NCBI GenBank assembly: GCA_015179045.1
Contig: WHUZ01000056.1
Location: 248,001-312,000 of the forward strand
DNA from: Kalaharituber pfeilii
Lineage: Eukaryota; Ascomycota; Pezizomycetes; Pezizales; Pezizaceae
Direction of reading: 5' to 3'
Length of the DNA stretch: 64,000 nt
Below the pieces are notes generated by a model. That model searched no databases. It was not told the origin of the DNA and was given only the letters and a program-made list of their open reading frames with translations. The translations under genes and the position numbers were made by a program. This document shows, piece after piece, positions 1 to 11,584 of this stretch. How positions within the stretch are numbered: position 1 is the stretch's first letter; every line of letters starts with the position of its first letter.

Positions 1-447
1 TCATCATCACTTATTATCATGGAACTGCGCGCATGGCTTCCATTGCGGCTCAGTGCTAGAGACGAGGATGAAGGGCCATGGGATACTGAGGACAAAGTTG
101 AAAATGAGGTACGCCCCGGGGATATTGCAACTGAGGATGCAGCTGTTGGAGAACCTGCAGCAGTTGCTATGCTTGTAGTTGCGAGTAGTTGGGTGGTAGA
201 ATAGCTTGAAGGAGAATTGGCGGGTCCAGAGGAAGAAGATCCAGAGCTCACAGACTTGATCCAAATAAGTTATAGAGTTAGCTAATACATTTTTCTGAAT
301 AGGCTTCTCACTCACCCCAGAAATGTTCTTTCGAATTTTCCTCAATTGGTCTCGTATACTAGGACGTGGTCTGAATTCACCAGTACCAGGGATCCATGGA
401 TTATACTGTAAATCCGATATAGTATAGCCAGGAGCAATAATCCCCGC
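1..447 (-). CDS. Unidentified Ser-rich protein, 3' part missing (left edge)
   Basis: Two exons are visible on the minus strand: 447-316 and 254 down to the window edge. The 61-nt intron between them (315-255) begins GTGAGT, has a GCTAAC branch site and ends AAG. The first exon reads AGIIAPGYTISDLQYNPW followed by a basic stretch ending RKIRKNISG. The second stays open to the edge and is rich in Ser, Thr, Ala and Pro, as in an unstructured linker. Exon 447-316 is preceded by a good acceptor (GCTAATC then TTTAG), so earlier coding exons lie further right but I could not place them or the start codon. I do not recognise the family. The conserved-looking first exon and the clean intron argue that this is a real gene. 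The stop codon and C-terminus are outside the window. Confidence 0.5.
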
Positions 448-1562
448 CTAAATAGATTAGCAATAGCCTGCTTGCAAGCCCTAAGTTAGGCTGTGCTTCA
501 TTAACTACCTCTTCGGGAATAGAGTTGTGGGCGTGGTTCTTGAGACGAAGACGTGAAAGCATGGTTGAATAACTAAGCTCGAGTCTGCGATCGTGTAGGT
601 ACGTACTAGAGATAGTATTATAGCCTTAGTCTTGAACAATAGAAAGAGGTGAGATGGGGCAACACACATAAATCTATAGTAAATCGCTGGTTGTAAAGAG
701 TAGAGTCTATTTTGCTCTTCCAATAAATGGCACCTGGCCAGATTATGAATGGATGGGCAACTGATGAGAAGAGGCTCACTTCATGGGCTTAGGACGCCTT
801 GCGCACAGCCCTTATTCTATCATCGAGTGCAGGAAGGGAACAAGCAGACGCAAGCATATTTCCAATGCAAGCAAAGACTTAACATCGTGTGGATTGGATG
901 CGAGGTCGCTTCATGCTGATACTGCGTACTAGAGTAAATTCTTTCCATTGGCAGGGCAGTGGTCCATGTAAAACAGCCTAATAGCATGGAGATGGCAGTA
1001 CATTCCTTTTTCCTTGTGTATCCTCCATGTAAATTTGGTACAGCATATTTGCTGGGTCGCCTGGCGCAAAGCCTCGAAGTGGTGACTCTGGAGTAAGTCA
1101 AGGCAGCAGTGAACGGTTTTCCGCAAACAAATGGTAATTGGCTATTGATATCTGTGTCACGCGAGTGTCCACATCTGAGCAAGACTGGGAATAGTCTGGC
1201 TGCGAGCCGCGCACCGCGCTGCTTCAGCTTCATGAAAGCAATTCAGGTAATGGGGCTGTGAAAGACAAGGTGTGGTCCCAAGGACAGCCGGACAAGAGCA
1301 GTAATTTCCATATCAAGGGCTGTTTGTAAAGCTAGCAAGAGCCTCACTCCAGTACGTAGCTAACGAACCATGATAGGAGCAAGGGTCCCCCTTTGAGTGA
1401 GTATCGACCGGCCCCAGACTACCCCGCTCTGCAAAGCGCACCACAGGCGCTTCAGGGATCATCGAGTAAGCTGCTGGTGGGAGATTGGATTGCTTATGAT
1501 AGCACGAAGACCTGTAATGTATCAGAAACACTCTCACCAACACCTCCAGCTTAGTACCCACG
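448..1562. other. Spacer, no gene recognised
   Basis: This stretch should contain the 5' end of the left-edge gene and the promoter of the next one. The open frames here (up to 137 codons) show no family resemblance and no consistent splice structure. Confidence 0.4.
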
Positions 1563-2305
1563 ATGGCTGCACCCATACGCGCACCTCTTGCTGTAAGTTC
1601 AATCCAGATCGCTTTTTGCACCCGTTATAAGATGCTGATTCTTTATAGCTAATGAACGCTTCACCTTCCAGCTCCAGCCAACAAGCCACATCAGCCCAGG
1701 TACGAAAACGAAAGCGGCAAGGGTCACCAACAGCGATAAAGACCACCTCAGATGCATTGGATTCTAGGTTTCTGCGGCTTGTTGAATTGCTGAATGGGCT
1801 TGATCAATTGTGCGCGCTAGGCAGTGTGGAATTCGAAATGCCACGGAGAGGGATGGCAGGGATTGAAGCTCCCGATCACTGGCTTTGGCTTGAGACCCCT
1901 GTGGATCAGTTGAAAGGACATACACTAGAAGAGTCACTTGCAATTCTAATTGACAGTGGCTATGTACGCTCAACCTATACTATGATATCAGCAAGGACTG
2001 CACGAGCTCGAATATATTTTCTTCCGGAGGAAGAGAGATCAAACCTTTTAGAAGAGATGAACTCAACACACAAGAAAGCATTAAAATATCTGATCAAAAC
2101 ACTAGATCTATCCATACAAGGATGGGTGGGAGAGCCTGTCCAACAGTCTATACCCTTAGAACTCAGAGGAGCTGGGCTGAAGGAAATAATAAACCACGCT
2201 GGGAAGCTCTACTATTTAGATACCAGAGAGCTGAAATTCTTCAAAAATCCACCTGGCGCTAATCGCCAGATGCGGTACGCGTTGCGCAGTCGAGGGCCTA
2301 TCTAA
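1563..2305 (+). CDS. Hypothetical protein, 228 residues
   Basis: The model is exon 1563-1592 (MAAPIRAPLA), a 56-nt GTAAGT...TAG intron, and exon 1649-2305. Exon lengths sum to 687 nt, in frame. A start at the internal ATG 1652 is also possible. The N-terminus has a Ser-rich run and a basic RKRKR patch that could be a nuclear localisation signal. The middle (SVEFEMPRRG, RARIYFLPEEE, LIKTLDLSIQGW) looks folded. The C-terminus is basic. I do not firmly recognise it. The middle part faintly recalls the region before the helicase domain of fungal RAD5/SHPRH-like SNF2 proteins, but no helicase motif follows the stop, so it would then be a truncated relative. It lies 466 bp upstream of the MEIOB-like gene on the same strand. 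Confidence 0.5.
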
Positions 2306-2616
2306 ATGTGGAGAGAAGTCGGAAACCTGTTGTATGAAATCAAACTCGAGTGCACTAATATAATTCTCACTTGTAGTTTATGCATATGTTGAAACAACAG
2401 CATGGATGTGTAGCTGGTGCAATGGCTAATAACTCGCTGACTGAGGAGGTGTTCTTGCCGGTAGTTCCATGGGGTCTTGGCATGAGATTTGAAACTCCTG
2501 GTTAGGCTCGGACCGACTTCAGGCGTTAAGCAGTACTTGTAAAGCATTAGAAGTAATTAATTCTATCTAGATTGCTCAAGCTAGGCCAAAAACTGGGGAG
2601 GCGTGTGGCTCAGTGC

Positions 2617-2640
2617 TAGTCTCGTGACCTGGATTGCCTA
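2617..2640. repeat. Relic of the TAGTCTCGT dispersed repeat
   Basis: The bases TAGTCTCGTGACCTGG closely match the right part of the 34.9-35.2 kb element (TAGTCTCGTAACCAGG at about 35172). No second end is visible here, so it is a solo fragment or a chance match. Confidence 0.35.
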
Positions 2641-2771
2641 ATAAGGCAGTCGATCTCGACCAAGCAAACCAACTTGACAGCACCGTTCACCACGTACTAC
2701 TTACCTCCACACATTTCCAGTAAAAACCCTATGATCTCATAGCTTCGATAGCAAGGGTATTATACAGAAGT

Positions 2772-4836
2772 ATGGTCGATTTTCCAACCATTGAATCCTT
2801 TTTCCCCCCTAAGCCTTCCAAAGTGGTTCAAATAGCCAAATGTATGCACTCACAGCCTGGTGACGGCTTTATATGTGAAGAAACCAGTGGCCCTGCTCCA
2901 TCATTCAGTAATATCAGTTTCAAACTCCAGTTGATCGATTCTCTCTCGCTTGGAACGAAAAATGTGGCATTCACTGGAAGGGTAGTGAGCGTATACGAAT
3001 CCCCCCCTATGAAACAAAAATTCAACGAGCAAGAAGGAAAGTTTAGATCACTGCATATTATGGTAAAAGACGATACCGGGGCCATTGAGGCTAGTGCAGG
3101 AAACTTTTGAATCTTGCTCATATACGATGCTCATGCTTTAAATAGGTACGGATCTGGTTATCGAAACCTTTCGATGCGTACCCGGCACTCTTTGGGCTGA
3201 AGATTGCTAGTATTTGCACAGTCTATGCATCATTTGTGGCTGGATTGGATCCTCTTACGTTTACTAGATCAACTTCCACGGTTCCTCTTTTCATTTCAAT
3301 TTCGGAGAAAGGCATTAGCACTCAATTGGAACTACACTCAGATACCGTTGACAATGTAGCGCTCTATCGGTCGCCTTTGAGTAACTTGGATGGGAAGGCT
3401 TCACAATTATTGTCACTACAAAACTTCCTGAATTGTGATATCGGTGTAAGCGGTATCCAAGTATTGGTTTGTATCAAGTTTGTTAGTGGAACTTACTAGT
3501 CCAAACTGGTGGAAAAATGGTTAGCTAACTTCCGTAGATTGGGGCTGTAAAAAGAGGTATCATGTCTCCACTTAGCTAGACTGCACAGTTCATTAATGCG
3601 AGCAATAGTAACCCTTAAGTCAGGCGAATCTCGATGTAAGAAGGATGTCGGTATTGTTGACGAGACAGCAGAAGGGGTCCTAAGTTTCTGGGGCACATTA
3701 TCTTCTTCAAACATCCAATGGCAGGCATTAGAGACAAGTATATAACCTTTATTCGAAGCTAGTATGGTGCTCGTGAACTGACCACACTACGATAGTACTC
3801 CTGTTAACAAACCCGAAAGTAAAGCTCTGGAACAATAAGCCTCAGATAACGATTGGTAAGAGTACTTTGATTGAGGTGGAGCCAGATATCAAGGATGCAA
3901 AATGGCTACGTGACTATGTTCAACGGACATTCCGGCGACCAGCGTTGAAATACGAGTTCCCTGAGAATGGTAATATAATATCTTTTCTAAATTAATTCTC
4001 AATCTTACACATGTTTATGGTATTATTTAGGCTTCGACTGGGATGCAAAGTTGACAGCCTCCACCAGAGTCTTATATAACCTTGCCGAGATCGATGAGCT
4101 GTAAGTTGCGATAGGAATCTTATCCTCCATGAGATTTTCTATATATTCTGACGATTGAGAAGCTCAAGACGCCCATATACAGGTAAAGCGTATTCGGTCC
4201 ATACTTCGTAATATGGTTTACCTCAATACTTCTTCAGGGTCACTTGTTGGATTTCTGAGCGTCGTACTCACGGATGTCAAGTTCAGTGAAACGTGTGGTA
4301 CCAGTCGAGACTGTGCTATCAGCAGTCATCTTAAGTAGTGTTCTGCCGAAGATATACTAACGACGACACAACAGATTTCAACGAGGGATGCTCTTCATCG
4401 GAGTCTGGTATTAATGTGCTCCCACAAAATAGCTCGCTGTCTAATATTCTTGAGTATCAGTTGCTCAGAGAAAATATTCACCAATAGAGGGTCTGTAGCA
4501 TGTACAAGATGTGAGAAGAACGATATTGCCTTTAGGCTAAATCCGCGCATTGTACGATTTCATTGTTCTACCTTCCTCTGAAGCTAACATCACCACGTGG
4601 CTAATTATGTGCAGCTCGGCACAATTACCGATGAGACAGGTTGTGTCAATGGGAGTAGTTTAGTGGTATCAGATAGGGCGTGGCATAGTCTTCTGGGACA
4701 GGATAATGAGCCGATTCAACGGATTGACCAGAAGACACTTCAAGACATTGAGCAGAGGATGCACCTGACTAGAGTGACACTGGCGTTTGGATGGTCTCCA
4801 GGACTCGAGAGGCTAGCAATTTGGGATATAATGTGA
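2772..4836 (+). CDS. MEIOB/RPA1-like OB-fold protein with zinc ribbon, 486 residues
   Basis: Eleven exons: 2772-3089, 3146-3481, 3538-3556, 3609-3737, 3796-3969, 4031-4100, 4169-4182, 4238-4292, 4375-4407, 4461-4551 and 4615-4836. They sum to 1461 nt, in frame. The N-terminus carries a PIP-like IESFF motif. OB-fold signatures follow: FTGRVVSVYE with MVKDDTGAIEVRIW, then VDETAEGVLSFWG with a following IEVEPDIKDAKWLRDYV block. A Cys cluster comes next (CC, then CTRC 15 residues on), inside the C-terminal OB region that ends TITDETG...LVVSD. The order OB, OB, zinc-ribbon OB is that of RPA1 and its meiosis-specific paralogue MEIOB; the DETA...W and PDI segments resemble MEIOB, and the length is close to MEIOB's. 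By family knowledge MEIOB binds single-stranded DNA and acts in meiotic crossover repair; that role here is inferred. Intron 1 (3090-3145) needs a GC-AG donor. Exons 3 and 7 are only 19 and 14 nt. Confidence 0.75.
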
Positions 4837-6085
4837 GGATCCAATAAGCCAAGAACGTGAGCTTGAAGGGGAAGATCAATAACTGTACCTACCACATATC
4901 GATGGAAGGTGGATTTGAGAAATGTATATATGTTAGGAAGTTAAAACAATCGTGCTGGCAGATGAAATCAAGGAATTGAAGGTATCTTAAAATGAAACGC
5001 GGATGAAGAACACGAGTTACGCGAGGGCTAAAGACTGGGATCAACGGCTCTTATTTTGCTAAATGCCTCTCGTGGGATATGGTTGAACCAGGTTCGTAGT
5101 GTGGCATCCAGCAGGCCCAATCAAGCCTCCGGTGGTGATATGATAGCTCTCGTCTGGCTGCATACGCCCCTGCCAGCCGGGCGTGGACACAGTTTTGGAC
5201 GGTGTCGCTCATGCAGGATGGCTGCATAAGCATATCTCGCCACGCCTGTCATCACCACGTTCAGATCAGACTTGTGAATCCGGGCAGGGGAGGGTGCTCC
5301 AAGCAGCCGCCCTAGACCCGATCAGACCGGCAGCCACAGGCGGCGGGTCATGGGCCACGATCCCAGGCGCAGGCGGCCTACGCTAGGTGGAGCGTGCTCC
5401 ATGAAACGGCCGCGGCCCCGTGGCCGCGAGGGCAGGGCTGGCGTTGACTCCGTGGCCGAAAAAATGGCTCTGCGAGATCTCCATGCTCTCGGCTTATCCC
5501 GAAAGGGCGCAGGAAAAAAGCAACTCAGCAAGAGAAAAAAAAAAAAAAAAAAAAGAAGAAGAGAAAAAGACTGCAAGAGTATTTAGTACCGTACTGTACG
5601 GGGCAAAAGCGAGTGAGCTTGGGTTGGCTTTGGCGCCCATGTACACACAAGCATACAAGCACCAGTCAGATTCCGTCCCCGTCCAACCAAACGTGACAGG
5701 CTGACTGACACAGCTTAGGAGCATCACCAGCTGTCGATCATCCTTTGGCGCCCTTTTCCTTCAACCACAGTCTCTTCTAGCATCCACTTACTGTCCCCCA
5801 TACCACCTCACGCTCGATTGGGACGGCCACTTCCTTACATTTACCTCACCATCCCATTGCCTGCGTTCCTGCCCTGTCGACTTCTGATATCAGCTCTAGT
5901 TCCAAGGAACTATCGTGACTGCCGTGGGGACTTCCATTCTTTCGCTCTGCGGCAACTCTTCACGCTTCATACGACCAACAACTTCTCCTCTGATTTTCGT
6001 ATCGCTGCTATGCAACAGGGTAATATAATTTGAAGAATTACCATATCAGGTTTAAAAAGTCAATTATTGGTTTGCCTCTTATACA
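4837..6085. other. Spacer and RSR1 promoter
   Basis: No gene seen. It holds a GC-rich patch (about 5270-5460) with CGGCCGCGGCC-type palindromes, a 20-nt A tract (5535-5554) and a pyrimidine-rich leader (5740-6000) before the RSR1 start. The 78- and 94-codon frames over the A tract are low-complexity artefacts. Confidence 0.5.
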
Positions 6086-7172
6086 ATGAGTGCCCGGGGA
6101 ACAAGGCGGGAATACAACATTGTAGTTCTAGGGGCAGGTATGTCCATCCACGACCAGATACCCATTTCCACCAGCGCCGGCACTGTCGTATTCAGAGCAT
6201 CATATTCACTCTATATTATCATTAGGTGGTGTTGGCAAAAGCTGCCTCACAGGTATGTGGAATTACTAGCCGCCAATTTCCGTTGAAGAGCAGATGCAAA
6301 CTGACGTTTGCTACTTTCATAGCTCAATTTGTCCAAAATGTATGGCTGGAAGCATATGACCCCACGATAGAGGATTCATATCGAAAGATCATCGAAGTCG
6401 ATGTACGTTCGCGCTTACAAACAATGCTTTCAGTATATCACATAGCAGCCTGCTAACTTGAGCTTCGAATCCAGGGACGTTCTTGTGTTTTGGAAATGTT
6501 GGTTACTGAGTCTATATCCCATTTCTTCAGCATCAACTGACCTCGATTTTCCTAGCCTTGATACCGCTGGAACGGAGCAATTTAGTACGTTTTAACATCT
6601 CAAACTATTGTCACATGATTGGAACCATGCTAACATGAATTACAGCTGCAATGAGGTACATTGAAGCAAGCGCATAACATCAGATAGATGCATTAATAAC
6701 TAACACAATTCTTCCTTTTGTAGAGAAATATATATGAAGACGGGTATCACATGACCCGTTCTATAGCTTAAGAAGCGCCTTCGCTAATAGTATCTTCACA
6801 ATAGGCCAGGGCTTTCTCCTTGTATACTCAATAACCAGCCTCAGCACTCTGAATGAGTTGACAGAATTGCGAGACCAAATTTTACGTATCAAAGAGGCCG
6901 CTAGTGTTCCCCTTGTTATTGTTGGCAACAAATCGGACCTAGAAGAGGACCGTGCAGTCTCTCACAATCGTGCAATTCACCTCTCACAATCATGGGGCCG
7001 TGTCCCATTCTACGAAACGTCCGCCAGGAAGCGACAAAATGTCGACGAGGTATTCATCGACCTATGCAGGCAGATCATGCGCAACGAGGCTTTGCAGGAT
7101 GAGTCAAGATCGGATAGGTCTGAGAGGAAGTCGGGGACGAAAAAAGATAAGAAAGGATGTGTCATACTCTAG
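6086..7172 (+). CDS. RSR1: Ras-like small GTPase RSR1/BUD1 (Rap1/Krev-1 type)
   Basis: Eight exons: 6086-6137, 6226-6252, 6323-6402, 6475-6497, 6556-6584, 6646-6655, 6724-6743 and 6805-7172, giving 202 residues in frame. All G motifs are present: GAGGVGKS (G1), effector loop YDPTIEDSY (G2), DTAGTEQF (G3), NKSD (G4) and ETSA (G5). Thr, not Gln, follows DTAG; this is the Rap/Rsr1 hallmark that separates it from Ras. The tail is a Lys-rich stretch ending in the CAAX box CVIL, whose final Leu predicts geranylgeranylation and plasma-membrane attachment. By family knowledge RSR1 sets cell polarity upstream of Cdc42. Five exons are under 30 nt and exon 6 is only 10 nt. The choice of exon 4 end (donor GTTGGT) is forced by the invariant EILDTAG reading. 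Confidence 0.95.
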
Positions 7173-7565
7173 TGGAGTTTCAGGTATGGGAGGCCCTGTT
7201 AAATGTAGAGAAGCAATTGTGGGAGCTACGACTGCGGTGGAAACCAGATGTTAGCATCTTTGGTGCATCATTTGAGGAAATGTATGAAACGCCTAGAGCC
7301 CCGATGGAGCGGGGAGGGGGTCTCAAGCCCTTTTTTTTTTTTCTTAAAAAAAAAACAAAAAAAAAAAAACTCGTTATTGTTTAGCCACAATCCATGTGAT
7401 GCTGGCTATGGTCAAGCGAGGTGCTTGTATGCAGTGATGACAGCCCTAACTTGTGCCATTGTATATACAAACTCTATTTGATGTTAGATCTGATAGGCTG
7501 GGTGATGTGGATTTCTTTACGTATTCCTCATCCGGATCGAGGGTACAAGGCTAATGGCGTCGAGC

Positions 7566-7566
<1 letters not shown>

Positions 7567-7602
<36 letters not shown>
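7567..7602 (+). repeat. 36-nt T tract in the RSR1 3' flank
   Basis: An uninterrupted run of 36 T begins 395 bp after the RSR1 stop, followed by a pyrimidine-rich stretch. A shorter T10/A10/A12 composite lies at 7328-7370. Confidence 0.95.
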
Positions 7603-7831
7603 CCCTTCTCCTTCCCTTTTCTCCTATGTTCTTTCTATCTATCTAGCGACTTTAGGTTATGAATTCTTTCTATTCTTGGTGGACTAGCATCTCTTCATTC
7701 CGCCTTTTCTCTGAAATCTTGCGGCGGTGGCGGAACTTCCCTTCTTTGTTTCCTTTTCCTTTTCTTTTCATGAGAATTCAAATTTGTAGGATGGCGTGTC
7801 ATGAGTTTCCTGTCCTTCTCTCTCTCTCTCT

Positions 7832-7832
<1 letters not shown>

Positions 7833-7864
<32 letters not shown>
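7833..7864 (+). repeat. 32-nt T tract preceded by a CT repeat
   Basis: A (TC)n run leads directly into 32 T between the convergent RSR1 and MCCC2 genes. Frames over it (Phe runs) are not genes. Confidence 0.95.
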
Positions 7865-7869
<5 letters not shown>

Positions 7870-8059
7870 CTTTTCTAGAAAATATCTTGAGAAAAAATTA
7901 TGTCCGTTATGGGATGCATTACATCATACACCAGATTTTACATTATCAAATATATATAGAATGAAAGCACGAAAAGGTACAGAGGGACGAACCAAATACA
8001 GCTACTAATCGCTGGCATAATAATCTCCCACTTGATACATATCAGGACATGCCTTACAC

Positions 8060-11000
8060 CTACATTCTGAAGACACCAAATCTTGTAGATACCCCAGATA
8101 GAGCACCTCCCTCAACCTTTTGTCCACCACCTAGGGCAGCTCTCAGACCCAAACCGAGCACCATCCTCGTGTCTGAGGGCGGGATTATACCATCGTCCCA
8201 TAGCCTAGCAGATGAGAAAGTCGCCTCATTCTCACGGTCAATGCGCTCGCGCAGCTCCGGTTCAACGGACTTGCCGACAGTTGCCATGACTGATGTGAGT
8301 TGTTCAGAGCCCATTACCTACATATTTTTTCATGTTGTGCATTTCCCTTGAGTTAGCCATTGTGCATGCACGTATGGTGTGTGTGCGTGTGATAGTGCAG
8401 GGAGGTCAGCAGCAACTGATGTGTAAAGTGAGGCTCAAAATTATGGCATTGGACATGTAGCCTAAACGGGAAGGTGGGCGGGCGGAGGGGTAGAGGCAGT
8501 GGGGGGTGAGCTTGGCTTACCCCGATTTTGGCGTTCGGCCACCTATTACAGTTGTGTCAGCATGGCAGAAAAGGGTGGAACAAAAAACAAAAAAGAGTGG
8601 AAAGGAAAGAAAGGAAGGATGTGTATGCATGTGCCCCATCGAAACTGCCAATTGCAAACTTGGGTATAAGTTGGGCTATCTCTCGGATGTATCATAACAA
8701 GCGGAGTTAGTAGGGATATGCGGGCGACATTATCCGGCACGGAGAATAGGGTGGGGTAGTGTTTAAGGCAGCTCGATAGAGAGGGTATGTGGAAGAATGG
8801 AGGAGGAAAGGAGTTGGGGAGTTGTGCTAGGACAGTTATCAGAACACCATAAAGTGAAAAAAAGGATGTGTTTTGTTTGCTTTTCTTTGGTGACCTGCAG
8901 GTGCATGCACATTATTGGCATTTTGAAGAATATCTCGACAACTTACATGAATAATAACCGCGGCGAATACGCTCGTCCACACATACCATAGTTACCTAGA
9001 GCGGTGAATTAAATAAGTCAAGGCTTGTACATGGGCAAAAGAGATTCGCGTCGTAAGCGAGTAGCGAAGAGCAAGAATCAGCACAATTGGCACGCAGGGC
9101 TGGCTCGAATCGAATCGATGTGCAGTTGTGGTGCAGTAGTTCCCAGACTAGGACAGGTACATACCCGCGCCGTAGCTTGCTAAAAAGCCGCAGGGGAGCT
9201 CGTTAGCTAATTGCATCCATTTCATCTCCAGGTAGCTCTGAAAATTCCAGGAACACCAGCTTACCTCCAAACACTATGGTAAACTTCGGCACATCTGCAC
9301 ATGCTACTGCTGTCACGAGTTTTGCTCCATTCTTTGCAATCCCACCCGCCTCGGCATCTTTGCCGACCATGAAGCCGCTAATATTCTGAAGAAATACGAG
9401 TGGAATGTTGCGTTGCGTACACAACTGTATAAAATGCGCACCCTTGAGGGCCGACTCAGAGAATAGGATTCCGTTATTAGCCACGATACCGACACGGTAG
9501 CCATGAATGCGAGCAAAGCCTATCAACATCCTAGGCCGTCAGCTTGAGCGCTTTTAACTTGCACAAAGCTCGGCACTTTCATAGCCCTCTTGTTAGCTAT
9601 TCTAAAAGCTGCATACCTGTGACAAGGGAAGTCCCATAATTTTCTTTAAACTCTGCAAACTCTGATCCATCTACAATTCTTGCAATGATCTCGTGCACGT
9701 CAACCTGCTTCCTCAAATTTGTACCAATGATTCCATCAAGTTCATTAGGATCATATAAGGGCTCTTTTGGTGTTTCTGAACTTGGTAGAGGGGATTGCGC
9801 TTGCGGCCAGTTGAGATTGGCAACACATCTCCGTGCAAGCACAAGTGCATGGGCATCATCAACCGCCAAGAAATCGGTAACTCCACTGGTCTTCGAGTGA
9901 AGATCTCCGCCTCCAAGTTCCTCGGCCGTGACAATTTCCCCGGTTGCAGCCTTCACAAGCGGCGGCCCTGCTAAGAAGATTGTTCCCTGGTTTTGAACAA
10001 TTATATTTTCATCGCTCATAGATGGGACATATGCGCCCCTGTTTCACTCCATATACCTCCAAGTTAGGAACAAAGGTCAATTTTTGGAAAGCTCGGCATC
10101 CATCGTAGGGTTGATAGACGGCGAAACTAGGTTAGGAGCATTGGGTTGTTCTTACCCTGCAGTACAAGGTCCCATCACAACGGACAGCTGTGGTATACCC
10201 TGCGAAGACACTTCCCTGTGAATAAGTTTGGGATTCCGACAGATAAGATAAGAACTTGCACAAATGGCTTACTTCTGGCTTGATTGTAAAAGATACGACC
10301 GAAGTGTTCTCGGTCAGGGAAAACATCTGCCTGATGGGGCAGGTTTGCTCCACCCGAATCAACGAGGTAGACACAAGGCAGCTCTGTTCAGATAATAGGT
10401 TATTGCACACCTGTTAATGTATATCTCAAATCTGAGGAACTGAGAGGGTAGCAGGGGGGACTAACTGTTTTCCAATGCAATCTGTTGTGCCCGTAGGTGT
10501 TTTTTCACAGTGATGGGATAATATGTGCCGCCCTTGACCCTGGTCCCCTCAGAAACAAAATCAATATTGCATATCTGGATACTTTCCATGAAAGCTCACT
10601 CACGTGCTGTCATTTGCAACGATCATGCAATTCACCCCAGAAACTCTGCCTATTCCAGTAATAATGCCACCTGCTGGAACGTCTTCCTCGTATACTTTGT
10701 ACCCCGCTATCGGCGAAAGCTCTAGGAACGCCGAACCTGGATCGAGTAGAGCTGTTATCCGGCTGTTCGCAGTCCACAGTTAGTCTGTGGCCGAACATCC
10801 CGAGCCTGGAACAGAACTGGACCCACTCTCTGGGCAGAATTTTCTTCCTCTCAATGTGCTTTTGTCTTGCCTTCTCCGGCCCTCCTTGCTTTATCCGCTG
10901 GTGGAGTTGCCGTAGAGAATCTGTGATATCGGCCATTTGAGCAGCATTTTGTTTGTATTCTTCACTTGAGGTGTCCACATTTGACCTTATCACAGATACA

Positions 11001-11128
11001 GCCTTCTCAAAGTGGGTATAAGATTGGGTTGCAATTGGCCGTATAGAAGGGGTCGTCCTTTGGATCGCAGTGAGAGCCGAAGGTCGAATAGCTCTCGTCC
11101 TGGCGAGTGAATGTCGAAAAGCGTACAT
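8060..11128 (-). CDS. MCCC2: Methylcrotonoyl-CoA carboxylase beta subunit, mitochondrial
   Basis: Eleven exons: 11128-10827, 10762-10604, 10539-10466, 10383-10273, 10210-10156, 10038-9617, 9519-9265, 9179-9165, 8995-8947, 8542-8521 and 8317-8060. They sum to 1722 nt, 573 residues. This is the carboxyltransferase subunit, which moves the carboxyl group from biotin to 3-methylcrotonyl-CoA in leucine breakdown. The Arg-rich start ([16 protein letters not shown]) is a mitochondrial presequence. Family signatures run in order: [102 protein letters not shown] and [15 protein letters not shown]. Two exons, 15 nt (ASYGAG) and 22 nt (WPNAKIG), are essential to the conserved core and are easily missed. 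It is head to head with the IVD gene. The biotin-carrying alpha subunit is not in this window. Confidence 0.97.
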
Positions 11129-11584
11129 CGATATTTAGTACCAAGGGGTAGTTCAATGTGAGGGGTGTCAAGAAAAGTACAAAGCAGAGTCTCTAGGAGA
11201 GCGATTTCTCAGCGACGGACCATATACGATATGAGGACTGAGGCAGAGCACAGCAGTTCTCTTCACAGAATCGTACGGAGGTGAACAAGAAGGAAAATGA
11301 GTTACACGGCGTGCTGAGCGTCGGAGCTCTTTCGTGGGGTTTCGGCGCCGGCAGACAGGGATGCAGCCGGAGTGTGGGGAAGGCTGTCCCGCGGGTAGCC
11401 GCCGCAGGGGTCAGACACAAGGTCGCAGGAAGGCGGCCGCAGCGCCTGCGGATCACAAGAGGCAGCCTTATATCGGCGGCGAGGCTCCCGACAGAGTAGC
11501 GCAATCTGGCATTTTAGTTTTTCAATCCTCTTTCTTCTGTCGTGGAACTGGATCAGCGAAGAACCATTGAGCTCGTTCACAGTC
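11129..11584. promoter_or_regulatory. Divergent promoter shared by MCCC2 and IVD
   Basis: This 456-bp interval separates the start codons of the two leucine-catabolism genes. Its centre (11330-11490) is GC-rich with several CGG and CCG triplets, the half-site type used by Zn2Cys6 activators. No specific regulator site can be assigned from the sequence alone. Confidence 0.6.
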
